From a bacterium (GTDB lineage Bacteria > Desulfobacterota > DSWW01), in the NCBI GenBank assembly GCA_028277985.1, contig JANQFG010000050.1, positions 1 through 45,494 of the forward strand: a stretch of 45,494 nucleotides of DNA, written 5' to 3'. A program made the translations under genes and the position numbers. The notes under the pieces were generated by a model that worked only from the letters and a program-made list of their open reading frames with translations, was not told the origin of the DNA and did no database searches. Below, in pieces: positions 1 to 9,292 of the stretch; position 1 is the stretch's first letter; each line of letters opens with the position of its first letter.

Positions 1-105
1 ACTGGGTCTATGCTGCTTCGGCACCAAATCCAGTGCCTTAGCCAATAGGACATTTTCGCGTTGCAGTTAGTAGGACATTTTGCCTTTGCTTAAACAGGAC
101 ACCCA
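1..105. mobile_element. possible insertion-sequence terminus (spaced direct repeats)
   Basis: The 11-base motif TAGGACATTTT occurs at 46-56 and again at 71-81, and a related CAGGACAC follows at 95-102, so three copies sit about 25 bases apart. Spaced direct repeats of this kind are known at the ends of IS21-family elements, where the transposase binds. No transposase is in the window, so this would be only the outer tip of an element lying to the left. The assignment is an inference from repeat pattern alone. Confidence 0.35.
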
Positions 106-225
106 TGGACACCAACGATCGGTCACACGAACGATCCTTCCCGGTAGCCGTTAGTCAATGGAGGGGTCGTGGCTGGACGTCACCCGAAGCAAGCATTCGG
201 ACATTCACCCTCCACTGAGCGTGCA

Positions 226-255
226 TTGACACACCCCGGAGATCACTGGAATAAT
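226..255 (+). promoter_or_regulatory. sigma70-type promoter for the FakA-FakB-like gene
   Basis: A perfect -35 box TTGACA (226-231) is followed after 18 bases by AATAAT (250-255). Transcription would begin near 262, giving a leader of about 28 bases that contains a G-rich ribosome binding site at 278-282. Confidence 0.5.
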
Positions 256-289
256 TACGTTCGTATTCTGTCCTTTTGGGGGAATGAAC

Positions 290-2065
290 ATGAGAGCGAG
301 CCCTTGCCCGGGCGTAGGACCGGGCAATGACGGTTTGTTTCGAGCGTTTGCGATCGGTCGCGAACGGCTGGCCGCGTGGGCTGACCTCATAGACCGGATC
401 AACGTGTTCCCGGTGGCCGATGGGGATACTGGGAGGAACCTGCTGCTGAGCCTTGCCCCGCTGTGCTACATGGGGCAAAAGGACCGGTCGGCGGTGATCC
501 GCGATCTCCTGATATCGTCCCGCGGTATGTCCGGAAACATCGCGACGCGTTTCTTCTCCGAATTCGTAAGAATTGAGGATGCGCGCAATCTGCTGGAAGC
601 GGCCATGTCGGGAAGAGAACATGCGTGGCGGGCAGTGGAAGATCCCCAGCCCGGGACGATCTTGAGCCTGTTCGATGCCCTGTGCGACGCCCTTGACGAG
701 CACCGGGGCCCGCAGGACAATTCGTGGGCGGAAAAGATCGTGGACTGCCTGGAGAAGGCTGTGATATCCACCTCCGAGCAGCTTCCCGTTCTGCGGGTGG
801 CAGGGGTCGTGGATGCCGGCGCCCTGGGGGGGTTTCTGTTTTTCGAGGGTTTCTTCAATGCGCTCGTTGGAAACGCGACCGGCTACCGAATGGTCAAGGA
901 GGTTTTCGGCTCCCGGATCATGCTGAGCGATACCTACAGCCCGGACAAGAGCCACGGGTACTGCGTCGATGTGGTTCTTGAAGGAGTGGGCGCAACCGGA
1001 GAGACGGCCCGAAGCCTCCGCGCACTGGGAGACTCTGTGGTGACCCACTCTTACGGGGACATTTTGAAAGCGCATCTGCACACCGAAGACCGGGGAAGTC
1101 TGGCGGAGAAGCTGCGTGGCCTGGGAACCGTGGTTCAGATGACCGTGGACGATTTGAGCGAGCAGACGGGTGTGTTTCAGAGGGGTGTGGTCCAGCAGGC
1201 AATTCACGTGGTGACCGACGCTGCTGCTTCGGTCACCCGGGAGGACGCGGTCAGGGAAGGGATTTCGCTACTGGATAGTTACGTCAATCTGGGCGAAGAG
1301 AGCATTCCCGAGAGTTGTCTCGACCCGGGTGTGCTCTATCGGGCGATGCGGGCGGGCGTCAAGGTCTCCACATCCCAGGCTTCCATCTTCGAGAGACACC
1401 AGCAGTATGAGAAACTCGCCAGCCTCTACCCGCGTTCGCTCTATCTTTGCGTGGGTTCAGTGTACACGGGGAATTATCAAGTGGTCCAGGCCTGGAGAAG
1501 GGCCAACGGGCTCGGGAGCCGCCTGAATGTAATCGACACGGGGCTCGCCTCGGGGAAACTGGGGCTGGTGGCTCTGGAGACGGCACGCTGCGCCACCGGG
1601 ACCGGAGACCCCGATTACGTCCTCCGTTTTGCGGAAAAGGCACTTTCCCTTTGTGAGGAATACGTCTTCCTGGACCGTCTACAGTACCTTGCCGCGGGGG
1701 GCCGGATGTCGAAGGCCGGGTCCTTTTTCGGGGATCTTTTGCACATGAAACCCGGTATAACCCCTACGCGGAAAGGCGCCAAAAAGGTCGCGATGCACCG
1801 GAATCGCAGCGAACAGCTGGCTTTTCTTCTGGAGAGGGTGGAGGAAGCTCTCCGCCGAGGGTTGTCTTTGACCCGGTTCCTGCTGGAATACACGGACACC
1901 CGTGCATTCTTGGAAGATATCGTATGGCCCAGACTTCGGGCACTCTGTCCGGAAGCCGAGTTCCGGGTCCGGCCGATATCCAATACCTCCGGCGCTCACA
2001 TGGGGCCCGGCACCTGGGGTGCGGCCTTTCTGCCGGCCGTCCAGGAGGTTCGTGCCGGCTGCTGA
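290..2065 (+). CDS. FakA-FakB-like fusion (DhaL/DAK2 domain + DegV domain)
   Basis: Seen: the N-terminal third carries a DhaL-type nucleotide/metal site (NVFPVADGDTGRN, then SSRGMSGN and GVVDAGALGG). A middle segment resembles the central FakA domain (SPDKSHGYCVDVV ... LGDSVV ... KAHLHT). The C-terminal half is a DegV fold with STSQAS and GSVYTGNY motifs and a LQYLAAGGRMS stretch. Known: FakA phosphorylates fatty acids that are bound by separate DegV-type FakB proteins. Inferred: this single chain of about 590 residues could hold and phosphorylate its own fatty acid, feeding acyl-phosphate to lipid synthesis. ATG 284 is also possible, but the GGGGG at 278-282 is correctly spaced only for ATG 290. 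The gene lies just upstream of the deacetylase-methyltransferase fusion, same strand. The start of the C-terminal domain is approximate. Confidence 0.82.
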   Translation: MRASPCPGVGPGNDGLFRAFAIGRERLAAWADLIDRINVFPVADGDTGRNLLLSLAPLCYMGQKDRSAVIRDLLISSRGMSGNIATRFFSEFVRIEDARNLLEAAMSGREHAWRAVEDPQPGTILSLFDALCDALDEHRGPQDNSWAEKIVDCLEKAVISTSEQLPVLRVAGVVDAGALGGFLFFEGFFNALVGNATGYRMVKEVFGSRIMLSDTYSPDKSHGYCVDVVLEGVGATGETARSLRALGDSVVTHSYGDILKAHLHTEDRGSLAEKLRGLGTVVQMTVDDLSEQTGVFQRGVVQQAIHVVTDAAASVTREDAVREGISLLDSYVNLGEESIPESCLDPGVLYRAMRAGVKVSTSQASIFERHQQYEKLASLYPRSLYLCVGSVYTGNYQVVQAWRRANGLGSRLNVIDTGLASGKLGLVALETARCATGTGDPDYVLRFAEKALSLCEEYVFLDRLQYLAAGGRMSKAGSFFGDLLHMKPGITPTRKGAKKVAMHRNRSEQLAFLLERVEEALRRGLSLTRFLLEYTDTRAFLEDIVWPRLRALCPEAEFRVRPISNTSGAHMGPGTWGAAFLPAVQEVRAGC

Positions 2066-2134
2066 CCTGCTTTGCTCGTCTTCCGTCCCAGGGAGCAGCC
2101 CCAGCCAGATGTCAGCGAATGGATCGGCCAAATC

Positions 2135-3691
2135 ATGCGCAGAATCAGATTCATGACGGACTCCCGCTCCCAATCCAAAGAAGCGGCAGGCGCAACCCTT
2201 TTTCCTCTTGCTCCGGTCCATCTGATCGGAATCGGGGCGATACAGCTCGCCATGGCACTCTGGTTGTTTGTCTCCCCCCTCTGGGCTCTCCTCCCGCTGG
2301 GGACCTTCTTGCTCCTCTGTATAGTTGCCCCTTTTGTGCAGCGATGGCAGTTTTTTCTTCCCATCGTGACGCGGGGGAACCACCGCTCTGGGGCCGTGGC
2401 CTTCACCTTTGACGACGGCCCCGACCCACTAACCACGCCTCACCTTCTAGATCTGCTCGAGGAGAGAGACCTGAGAGTCACTTTCTTCGTAGTGGGCCGA
2501 AACGTACGGGCTCATCCCGATCTGCTACGGATGATTCTCGACCGTGGCCACGAGATCGGCAGTCATTCCGACTCCCACGATTTGCTGCTCATGTTTCGAG
2601 GAAGCGGAGGACTCCGAAGGGAGGTACAGGAGTGCCAGAAAACCCTGGAAATGTTCGGTGTCCGGCCGGTTGCCTTTCGCCCGCCGGTGGGCGTGACGAA
2701 CCCCCGCCTATGGCGCGTCCTTCTGGAATCGGGCATGTACTGCGTGGGTTTCTGCCGTCGTGCCCGCGACCTGGGCAACCTCCGGGTGCTGGGAATCGCA
2801 GGGCGTATCCTCAAGCGGCTCAGGGCGGGGGATGTGGTCCTCCTTCACGACTGCAGGCCCTGGAAGGAGGGGGATGTTGGGAGGTGGTTGGGTGAAATCC
2901 GAGAACTCGTGGACGGGATTGCTATGCGGGGGCTCGAAATCCAGCCGCTGTCCCGGGTGATCAGTCGTCCCGTAATGGAGCCCCACTCCGATAGCATCCC
3001 TGCGAATCCCGTGAGAATATTCTACGACAGCAGCGCTTGGGCCGGTGAGCCCGATAATCTGTCCGCAAGTGCTCGGGCCGAGCAAGCTTGGTATCTTTCG
3101 GTGGAAGAGTCAATCGACCCGGAAGCCCGGATCCTGGAGGTAGGCGCCGGCACGGGCCGATATACACTCCGGCTGGCCCGAAGGGCGCGTGAGGTCCTTG
3201 CCGTGGACGTTTCCGCGGGCGCCCTGGGAACACTGCGGAGCAGGGCCCTGGAGCGTGGCCTCGGAAGAATTCGGACGGTCCATGGGGACATCCGGGACCT
3301 GCCGGTCTCGGGCCCCTTCGATGTCGTGTGTTCCTTTTCGGTTTTCGAATACGTTGCCGACCTCCGGTCGCTGCTGGAAGCCCTCGTGAAGCACCTCGAA
3401 CCTGGAGGCCGGCTGATTTTCTCTACCGCCCACCGTTCGTTCTTCAGGTTCTTTGCACAAGTCGGGAACGCCATGCGGCAGGGGGTGTGGCTGCACGCGC
3501 GAACGACCAGGCAGGTGGAGCGCATACTGCGCGCACTTGACATGGAGGACATCTCCCTGTCCACGGTGGGGATGAAATCTCCGGTGAACGGGGGGCTGCT
3601 CCTCACGGCCTCCGCCCGGAAGAAGAAACTTCCCTCCCCTTCTCCGCGGGGGGGCGTTGCCCCGGGGTCCCGGTCCGTATTGGCTGAATAG
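2135..3691 (+). CDS. polysaccharide deacetylase (NodB) - SAM methyltransferase fusion
   Basis: Seen: two hydrophobic segments near the N-terminus come first. A NodB homology domain follows, with TFDDGP (metal-binding Asp pair), HEIGSHSDSH (the two metal His), FRPPVG and LLHD. After roughly 100 residues of linker comes a class I methyltransferase with ILEVGAGTGRYTL, an acidic VDVS turn and FDVVCSFSVFEY. Known: NodB-family enzymes remove N- or O-acetyl groups from sugars; the second domain uses S-adenosylmethionine. Inferred: a membrane-anchored two-step tailoring enzyme for a glycosylated lipid, though the two domains would seem to prefer opposite sides of the membrane. A TTG start at 2072 is open in frame; ATG 2135 and ATG 2153 are likelier. 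The gene starts about 70 bases after the FakA-FakB gene and probably shares its transcript. Confidence 0.85.
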   Translation: MRRIRFMTDSRSQSKEAAGATLFPLAPVHLIGIGAIQLAMALWLFVSPLWALLPLGTFLLLCIVAPFVQRWQFFLPIVTRGNHRSGAVAFTFDDGPDPLTTPHLLDLLEERDLRVTFFVVGRNVRAHPDLLRMILDRGHEIGSHSDSHDLLLMFRGSGGLRREVQECQKTLEMFGVRPVAFRPPVGVTNPRLWRVLLESGMYCVGFCRRARDLGNLRVLGIAGRILKRLRAGDVVLLHDCRPWKEGDVGRWLGEIRELVDGIAMRGLEIQPLSRVISRPVMEPHSDSIPANPVRIFYDSSAWAGEPDNLSASARAEQAWYLSVEESIDPEARILEVGAGTGRYTLRLARRAREVLAVDVSAGALGTLRSRALERGLGRIRTVHGDIRDLPVSGPFDVVCSFSVFEYVADLRSLLEALVKHLEPGGRLIFSTAHRSFFRFFAQVGNAMRQGVWLHARTTRQVERILRALDMEDISLSTVGMKSPVNGGLLLTASARKKKLPSPSPRGGVAPGSRSVLAE

Positions 3692-3861
3692 CCCGGTCGA
3701 GATTGGGAATGACTCCGCAGGAAACCAGCCCTAGAGGATTTGGCGAAATCCGACCGGCGAGGGGCAGGCGCGGCCTATTGTCCCATCCATATTACTGCTT
3801 GCGCGGCGGTAGCGATTATTGGCACTGCATACATTGTGAAGAAGCGTCAAACGCACCAGGC

Positions 3862-4551
3862 CTAAGGAGAAAACAGCCCCTCGCATTCCGTGAGGGATTC
3901 GGTCCCCAAGAGCCCCAGATCCAGGGAGTAGCCTGCCACCCCCCGGCATGAGAAACGAATCCGCACGGCCAGAGGTTCCCCCGGGAGGGCTTCTGCTTCC
4001 AGCTCGCGCCTGACTGCGTGGTCGTTGTCGTACCGCAGGATCCGCCATTCGTCCGGCCCATCGAAGATCAGGTCCGTCGTGCCGGAAGGGCCTTCCCTCC
4101 ACCGGCAGACCTGACGTCCCTCATCGTTTCGACCGGTTTGTGAAAGAATCCCCTGAGGCACCAGGAAAATCAGGCTCACGTCGTGCATCAGGCCCTCTGG
4201 AAATCCTTCCCGATCCATAGGTGGAACCGCCCGATGCACGGTGATCTCCTCGGCCCGCGATGAGGCATCGAACAAAGTGATCCCCTCGAGGGACAGGATC
4301 ACGGCCCGGATGCTGCGCGACGAAGGGTCCACCACCGTGACGCCGATAACGGCACTCTCATGGCCGAAGGGACCGGAAATGTGGATTGTGTGCACGGCGC
4401 GCCATGGCCTGGTGGGAAACGGCCGCAGGCAGAACCCCGTTGCTTCGGTGCGAAGCGCACCGGAGGGGGGGGTGAGTTCCGGCAGGCGGCTGCAGCCGCA
4501 GAGAGACAGAGCCAGGGCACAGATGAGCGGTAGGCGGCGGACAGCCTCCAT
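3862..4551 (-). CDS. DUF3261-type outer-membrane lipoprotein of aryl-polyene loci
   Basis: Seen: a short signal segment MEAVRRLPLICALALSLCGC ends in a lipobox (LCGC), followed by about 205 residues of beta-rich sequence with a conserved-looking VHTIHISGPFGHES stretch. Known: aryl-polyene clusters usually encode a DUF3261 lipoprotein next to a LolA-like carrier, and that is its position here. Inferred: it receives or anchors the lipid product at the outer membrane, in the way LolB receives lipoproteins. The frame stays open to a TTG at 4650, 6 bases after the LolA stop, but the start at 4551 places the signal peptide properly at the N-terminus. Family assignment rests on lipobox, size and context rather than on a decisive motif. 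Confidence 0.7.
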   Translation of the reverse strand: MEAVRRLPLICALALSLCGCSRLPELTPPSGALRTEATGFCLRPFPTRPWRAVHTIHISGPFGHESAVIGVTVVDPSSRSIRAVILSLEGITLFDASSRAEEITVHRAVPPMDREGFPEGLMHDVSLIFLVPQGILSQTGRNDEGRQVCRWREGPSGTTDLIFDGPDEWRILRYDNDHAVRRELEAEALPGEPLAVRIRFSCRGVAGYSLDLGLLGTESLTECEGLFSP

Positions 4552-4656
4552 CGCAGCTTTCACAGATCTTAGCAATGAACCGCGTTGGCTGTTGCCTTCG
4601 GTCCGGCAAGGGTCGCCGCCGGGAGGATCGATGGTGTCAGGATATTTCAAGGCGTC

Positions 4657-5295
4657 TCACCCTGATATTTCTTCGAAGATATCGTTTCCCAGCGGAACGT
4701 TGATCTCCGTGCTTCGGAATTCGATAAGGGTGGAATTGCCCGGGCTTTCCACGATTTCCACCGAATCCAAAACGCCCGGTCTGTGGGACAGGGTCAGTAT
4801 GACCCTCTCGATGAAGGAGGAGACCGAGTCCTCCCGGGGGAGGAGGATCACCCGGACAGGCTGGCCGGGCACGAGTTCAGCGCGGAAATGGGGGCTGGAT
4901 TCGAAGTCCCCGGTGAGCCAACCACTCATGTTCTGGAGGACTTGACCCATGGCCTCCAGGCCGGGATCCGTCTCTCGAATCCAGGAGGCTTCCCTCTTCA
5001 CGAATCGTTTCACGTCCCCACCTTCGACCAGCAGGATACTTTCGATGGGGGATGTGTACTCCCAGCGGAAATCGCCTGGCGCCCGGAAGAAGAAGCGCCC
5101 TTCCGAGACGAGGGGTTTCCTGAGTATCTTCAGCTCCTTCTTTTGGGAGAACTCGGTCCGGATGGACGCGACGGAAGCGAAGTGTCTGCGTACCTGGAGC
5201 CACAGGTTTGACCCGGTTTCCGCCGGCGACGGTGGGGCCAGGACCAGAAAACCGAGGAGTATCGTCAAACCGGACAACCCCGCTCCTTTCTTCAT
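4657..5295 (-). CDS. LolA-family periplasmic lipid/lipoprotein carrier
   Basis: Seen: 212 residues with a Sec signal peptide (MKKGAGLSGLTILLGFLVL, cleavage likely after SPA). The LolA pattern follows: FASVASIRTEFSQKKEL, then GRFFFRAPGDFRWEY, ESILLVEGGDV and a hydrophobic beta-sheet core. Known: APE loci carry a LolA-like protein proposed to ferry the product across the periplasm. Inferred: it works with the MMPL exporter and the DUF3261 lipoprotein as the export route. The start at 5295 has a good GGAGAG ribosome site 5 bases upstream. The 288 bases between it and the next upstream gene hold no convincing gene. Confidence 0.85.
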   Translation of the reverse strand: MKKGAGLSGLTILLGFLVLAPPSPAETGSNLWLQVRRHFASVASIRTEFSQKKELKILRKPLVSEGRFFFRAPGDFRWEYTSPIESILLVEGGDVKRFVKREASWIRETDPGLEAMGQVLQNMSGWLTGDFESSPHFRAELVPGQPVRVILLPREDSVSSFIERVILTLSHRPGVLDSVEIVESPGNSTLIEFRSTEINVPLGNDIFEEISG

Positions 5296-5583
5296 AAACT
5301 CTCCGTCTTCACTGGTGTCTGGAATCCTTCGTTGGAACCGCCCATCGTGCCCCCCGGATCCTAACATAAGTTCGGATAGAGGATAAAGCAGACCGGGGCA
5401 GCCGATTGCATGCACATCGGGCGTTTTGTGAACCTTTCGCGTGTTCTTGTGCGACCCGCTTCTTTGTCATCAGGGGCGCGCAGTGCTCGGCGCCGGCTTG
5501 GAAACGCGGCGTAAGAAATACCTGGCCGTGACAAGACTGCTTTTCGACAGGAGGGATCTTCCCCAAGGGGACCACGCTTTCGT

Positions 5584-6933
5584 TCAGCCGATTAGCCTGT
5601 CCCAGAGCACCCCGGTGTGACCCATCGCGTACAGCTTCCGGGTAACCCGGGCGATCCGCTCCTCGTTGCGGGGGATGACCCAGTTGCCGCGTCCTCCCGC
5701 AAAGGCCTCGAGCATCTCGTTGATTCCGGCCAGGGAGATGCCGCGAGGAGTGTAGAAGACCGACTGCAGGAGGTCCTCGCCCGGGGCGACAGAGCCTTCC
5801 CTCAAGGCAATCGAGTGAATCCGGGTCTCAGGATGCACCCGGATGCCGCAGAAGAAGAAGAACACGCTCCGGGGGAGCTGCTCGACCTGTTTCAGAGTCT
5901 CCTTAACGGTCTTCCCGGTCTCTCCAGGCCCGCCCAGCAGAAAGTAATGGGAGACGAAAAGCCCGGCATCCTGGGCCTTCCGGTGCGCATCGAAGACGTC
6001 TTCCGGGCCAAAGGGTTTCCTATACGCTCGGAGCATGGCCCCGCTCAGCGATTCCGTGCCAAACTCCACGTGAGTTAGGCCGCACTCCGCCATCCGGGAG
6101 AAATAGTCCGGACGAGAAACCCCTGGAAGGAAGAACCCTCCCCAAGGGATGGAAACCCCTGCGTCTCTAAGGCTGCTGGCCACGGCTAGGCTGTGCTCCT
6201 CGTGCGCGTTGAAGACCGAATCGGTCACGTACAGGTACCTGGCCCCTGAATCCTGCAGCGAACGGGCCATCCTGCCCACATCTTCGGGTGGGAACAGACG
6301 CAGGTTCTCCCCTTCCAGAAGGGGGTAGGCACAGTAAATGCAGCGGAACGGGCAGCCGCGTTTCGTCTGAAGATTAAGGATACCCCCATTCTCAAGGTAG
6401 AAGGAGGTGTGGAGATTCTCACCGGGAAGACGGCGGGAGGGCTGCCTTGGCCAGGGAGGGGGATGTCGGGGTGGTTGTCCGCGGAGCACGATTCCTGGCA
6501 GGACGGGCTCCGGGTTTCCACCTTCCAAGGCGGACAGAAGTTCTTCCAAGCGCTCTCCCTCTCCCACGATCCCGAAGTCCGCCTCGAGGTGCTCCAGCAG
6601 CGGGAAGGGGTAAAGAGAGAAACCGCTTCCGCCGAGTATGACGGATGCATCGCAGCAGGAGCGGACGGTCTTCACGAGGCGGTTGGCGCGTTCGATAAAG
6701 CTCTTGGTGGCCAAAGCCGTCCCACTGTCAACGTTTCGCAGAGAAATACCCACGGCATTGGGCGCGAAAGCCCGGATGTCTGCCCGGAGCCCGGCTTCTC
6801 CGTCCAGGAGGTTGGTGTCCAGGATCCTGACCTCGTGCGAGGATGAAATGGCCCCGGCCACGTAATCCAGACCCAGGGGGTACACCGGGTGCGGTTCCAG
6901 GGCAGTGTTTGCCGAGAGCAGCAGGACGCGCAC
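5584..6933 (-). CDS. B12-binding-domain / radical SAM protein, lipid-biosynthesis type
   Basis: Seen: an N-terminal Rossmann-like region starts with LLLSANTALEPHPVYPLGLDYVA, lacks a clear DxHxxG histidine and has GGSGFSLYP and FGIVGEGE. It is followed by a radical SAM core with CxxxCxxC (GCPFRCIYC, about residues 196-203) and a C-terminal helical domain. Known: B12-domain radical SAM proteins of this build occur in ladderane-type and other lipid clusters and carry out methylations or ring chemistry. Inferred: it modifies the acyl chain made by the adjacent KS-CLF and ACP. The GTG at 6933 sits 5 bases after GAGG; a GTG at 6939 overlaps that site and is less likely. The substrate cannot be read from the sequence. 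Confidence 0.8.
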   Translation of the reverse strand: MRVLLLSANTALEPHPVYPLGLDYVAGAISSSHEVRILDTNLLDGEAGLRADIRAFAPNAVGISLRNVDSGTALATKSFIERANRLVKTVRSCCDASVILGGSGFSLYPFPLLEHLEADFGIVGEGERLEELLSALEGGNPEPVLPGIVLRGQPPRHPPPWPRQPSRRLPGENLHTSFYLENGGILNLQTKRGCPFRCIYCAYPLLEGENLRLFPPEDVGRMARSLQDSGARYLYVTDSVFNAHEEHSLAVASSLRDAGVSIPWGGFFLPGVSRPDYFSRMAECGLTHVEFGTESLSGAMLRAYRKPFGPEDVFDAHRKAQDAGLFVSHYFLLGGPGETGKTVKETLKQVEQLPRSVFFFFCGIRVHPETRIHSIALREGSVAPGEDLLQSVFYTPRGISLAGINEMLEAFAGGRGNWVIPRNEERIARVTRKLYAMGHTGVLWDRLIG

Positions 6934-7090
6934 GATCACCTCAGCAGGAAGTGCATGGGACGCGATCTGGTCGCGGGGCCGGGTTCGTAGCCATGGACAA
7001 TGTCTTTCGAGAGTCTATTCCTTTTGTTCTCCGCGAGTCCAGCAGGGGTAGGAAAGCTCGTGTTTCATGAATTCGCTGCCCGGGAGGTGT

Positions 7091-9259
7091 CTACCGGCGA
7101 ACGGCGACGGCAGAGACTTTGGTTCCCAGGCCGAGCAAGAGAAGATCTTTGCCCCCCAAGGAGTTCTCGGCGCCGCCTCCGAACACAGCGGGAATTCGCC
7201 CATTCCTCACGAAATGCAGGGCCAGCACGCAGGCCGTAGCAGAAACCGCCCCATACTGCCCCAGCACCCGCCGATACTCCACCACGGGTCCGTGAAAACC
7301 GGTCTGGTCAAGAAGACAGGAGAGCTGTTCATTCGCCGTGTCCTGCACCGCCCAGGGGATTCCGACCATGACACCCCCGAACTGCTCGCAGATCTTCTCT
7401 GCCCCCCCCAGGGCGCGGACCAGGTGCTGGATCACCTCTAGGCCCTGCGATGGAAATCCCAGGAATGCCGGAAAGAGATGAGCCCGGTCGGTGTCGTCTA
7501 CGGACTCGATGAGCAGGGCGCCACCGCCGTCAGAGAGGGCTGGCTCGTCTCCTTGGGTGGAGCGGTCTATCCGGGGGCTAAGCACTGCGTGGGCCTCGTC
7601 TGCAGCCAGACACAGGATCGGCTCGTCTTCCTGCCGGGACAGATGGCCCGCGCAGTAGAGCGCCTCCTCGAAGGAATCGTCCGTTCCCGTAGCCGTCACG
7701 TTGGCCCCCCTGCTCTCGAAGTGAAGGGCCGCCTGCCCGGCTGGGGCATTGTGCAGGGAGCCCACGAAATCCGAAGGGCTGCTGAACTTGTTCCCCGTCT
7801 TGAACAGCCTGGCCAGAAAGTCATAGGTCTCGGACAGGGCTCCGAGTCCGGTGCCAAAGTACACCGAGTGTGGGGAGCTTGTCGTTTCCCCGCCATCCTC
7901 ACGTGCGGAGATCGCCAGTGCGAGGGCCAATCGGGGCAGTCTCTTCATGCGCCGTGTGGCGGCAGCATCCAACCTGCACGAAACCGCCGTGTCCGGCACG
8001 GCACCTCGGCAATCGTCGCCTCTTTCCAGGGCGGTCATCGTCTCGTGCAGCGGACCGGCTCCCGTGAGGCAGGCACTTCCCAGTACCCGAAATCCCCTCA
8101 GGGAAGCCGAACCCACGCTGGGTCTGTCCGCAGTCGGTCCGGAAACAACTAGGCACGCATTGTTTCCCCCGAAGCCGAAAGAGTTGGACAGAACTACGTC
8201 CAGCGGGCGACTCTTCATCTCCAGAAGAGGGGAGATCCCCAAGTCCGGATCCGGATTCACACAGCCTACATTCGCAGGAACAAAGCCATGTCGGATGCCT
8301 AGGACACCTGTGACCGCCTCCACCGCGCCCGACCCGGCCAGGGGGTGCCCGTAAATCCCCTTGGTGGAGGACAAGAGCGGCGTGTTGCTCCCAAAAACCT
8401 CCCGCACTGCCCTGGCCTCGGCTATATCGTTGTCCGACGTACCCGTACCGTGCAGGTTGATGTACTCCACCCGGTCGACCCCCGTCCCCGCATCCTCCAG
8501 TGCTCTCTTCATTGCTGCCGCAGCCCCTCTTCCCTCGCTGTCCGGGGCGGTCACGTGGTATGCGTCGCACGAAAGCCCCCCCCCACGAAGTTCGCACAGG
8601 GCTCCGGCCGGCGCTTCGTGACCGGCCTCCAGGAGCAGGGCGGCTGCGGCCTCGCCTACGCTCATCCCGCCACGGTCACGGTCCAGAGGCCTGGCACCCG
8701 CAGGATCAACCAACTTCAGCAGTGAGAAGCCAAAATAGGTTAGGCGGCAGAGCGAGTCAGCGCCCAGGGCCAAGACCCTGCGGGCACTTCCTGTGCGGAT
8801 GAGTCGCATGGCGATCACCATCACGGTGGTGCCGCTGGCGCAGGCAGTGGAAATGGTGAGCACTGGTCCCTGGCAGCCCGCGGTTCGGGCGATGTGCTCC
8901 CCCACGCTGCCGGGCGTGTGCCACAGGTAGCGTGCGGGATCCCGGATGTCCGCTGCTAGTAACGATTCTGTGGTGTGGATGCCCCCGGTAGTGGTTCCCA
9001 CCACCACGGCATCTGGGGGCTCCGGGCACCCTTGCAGAGCCTGTTTCGCAGCGACCTCGGCCAGAGCGTGGGTCCGGGGTACGCTGTTACGGGGTTGAAA
9101 GGACGGAACCTGGCCCACGGGCAGGGGGGGGCTTCCCGCCACGGGAAAGAGATTCAGCGGTGTGATCAGTGGCACGGAATTCTTGAGGCTTTCCAGAAAC
9201 TCCGAAACTCCCGTACCCGCCGGGCTGGCGATGCCGATACCGGTGACAAACGCTCGCAT
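7091..9259 (-). CDS. ketosynthase - chain-length-factor-like fusion
   Basis: Seen: the N-terminal half (about residues 1-385) is a complete FabF-type ketosynthase with nucleophile Cys in STACASGT, His in NLHGTGTSDND, and Lys/His in TKGIYGHPLAG. The C-terminal half (about 390-720) repeats the thiolase fold weakly (RVLGSACLTGAGP, YFGTGLGALSETY, SDGGGALLIE) but has neither the active-site Cys nor the two His. Known: APE synthases use a KS plus a separate catalytically dead KS-like partner (ketoacyl-synthase N-terminal family) as chain length factor. Inferred: here both partners are one 720-residue chain. The ATG at 9259 has AAGG 8 bases upstream; a GTG two codons earlier is possible. It lies 33 bases after the ACP gene. 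Confidence 0.85.
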   Translation of the reverse strand: MRAFVTGIGIASPAGTGVSEFLESLKNSVPLITPLNLFPVAGSPPLPVGQVPSFQPRNSVPRTHALAEVAAKQALQGCPEPPDAVVVGTTTGGIHTTESLLAADIRDPARYLWHTPGSVGEHIARTAGCQGPVLTISTACASGTTVMVIAMRLIRTGSARRVLALGADSLCRLTYFGFSLLKLVDPAGARPLDRDRGGMSVGEAAAALLLEAGHEAPAGALCELRGGGLSCDAYHVTAPDSEGRGAAAAMKRALEDAGTGVDRVEYINLHGTGTSDNDIAEARAVREVFGSNTPLLSSTKGIYGHPLAGSGAVEAVTGVLGIRHGFVPANVGCVNPDPDLGISPLLEMKSRPLDVVLSNSFGFGGNNACLVVSGPTADRPSVGSASLRGFRVLGSACLTGAGPLHETMTALERGDDCRGAVPDTAVSCRLDAAATRRMKRLPRLALALAISAREDGGETTSSPHSVYFGTGLGALSETYDFLARLFKTGNKFSSPSDFVGSLHNAPAGQAALHFESRGANVTATGTDDSFEEALYCAGHLSRQEDEPILCLAADEAHAVLSPRIDRSTQGDEPALSDGGGALLIESVDDTDRAHLFPAFLGFPSQGLEVIQHLVRALGGAEKICEQFGGVMVGIPWAVQDTANEQLSCLLDQTGFHGPVVEYRRVLGQYGAVSATACVLALHFVRNGRIPAVFGGGAENSLGGKDLLLLGLGTKVSAVAVRR

Positions 9260-9292
9260 GCACACGCCTTGGACAAACAGGAGATGGGCGGC

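Noticed and set aside
155..1207. 350-codon frame on the minus strand
   Set aside because: Antisense to the FakA-FakB-like gene, whose DhaL and DegV motifs are clear.
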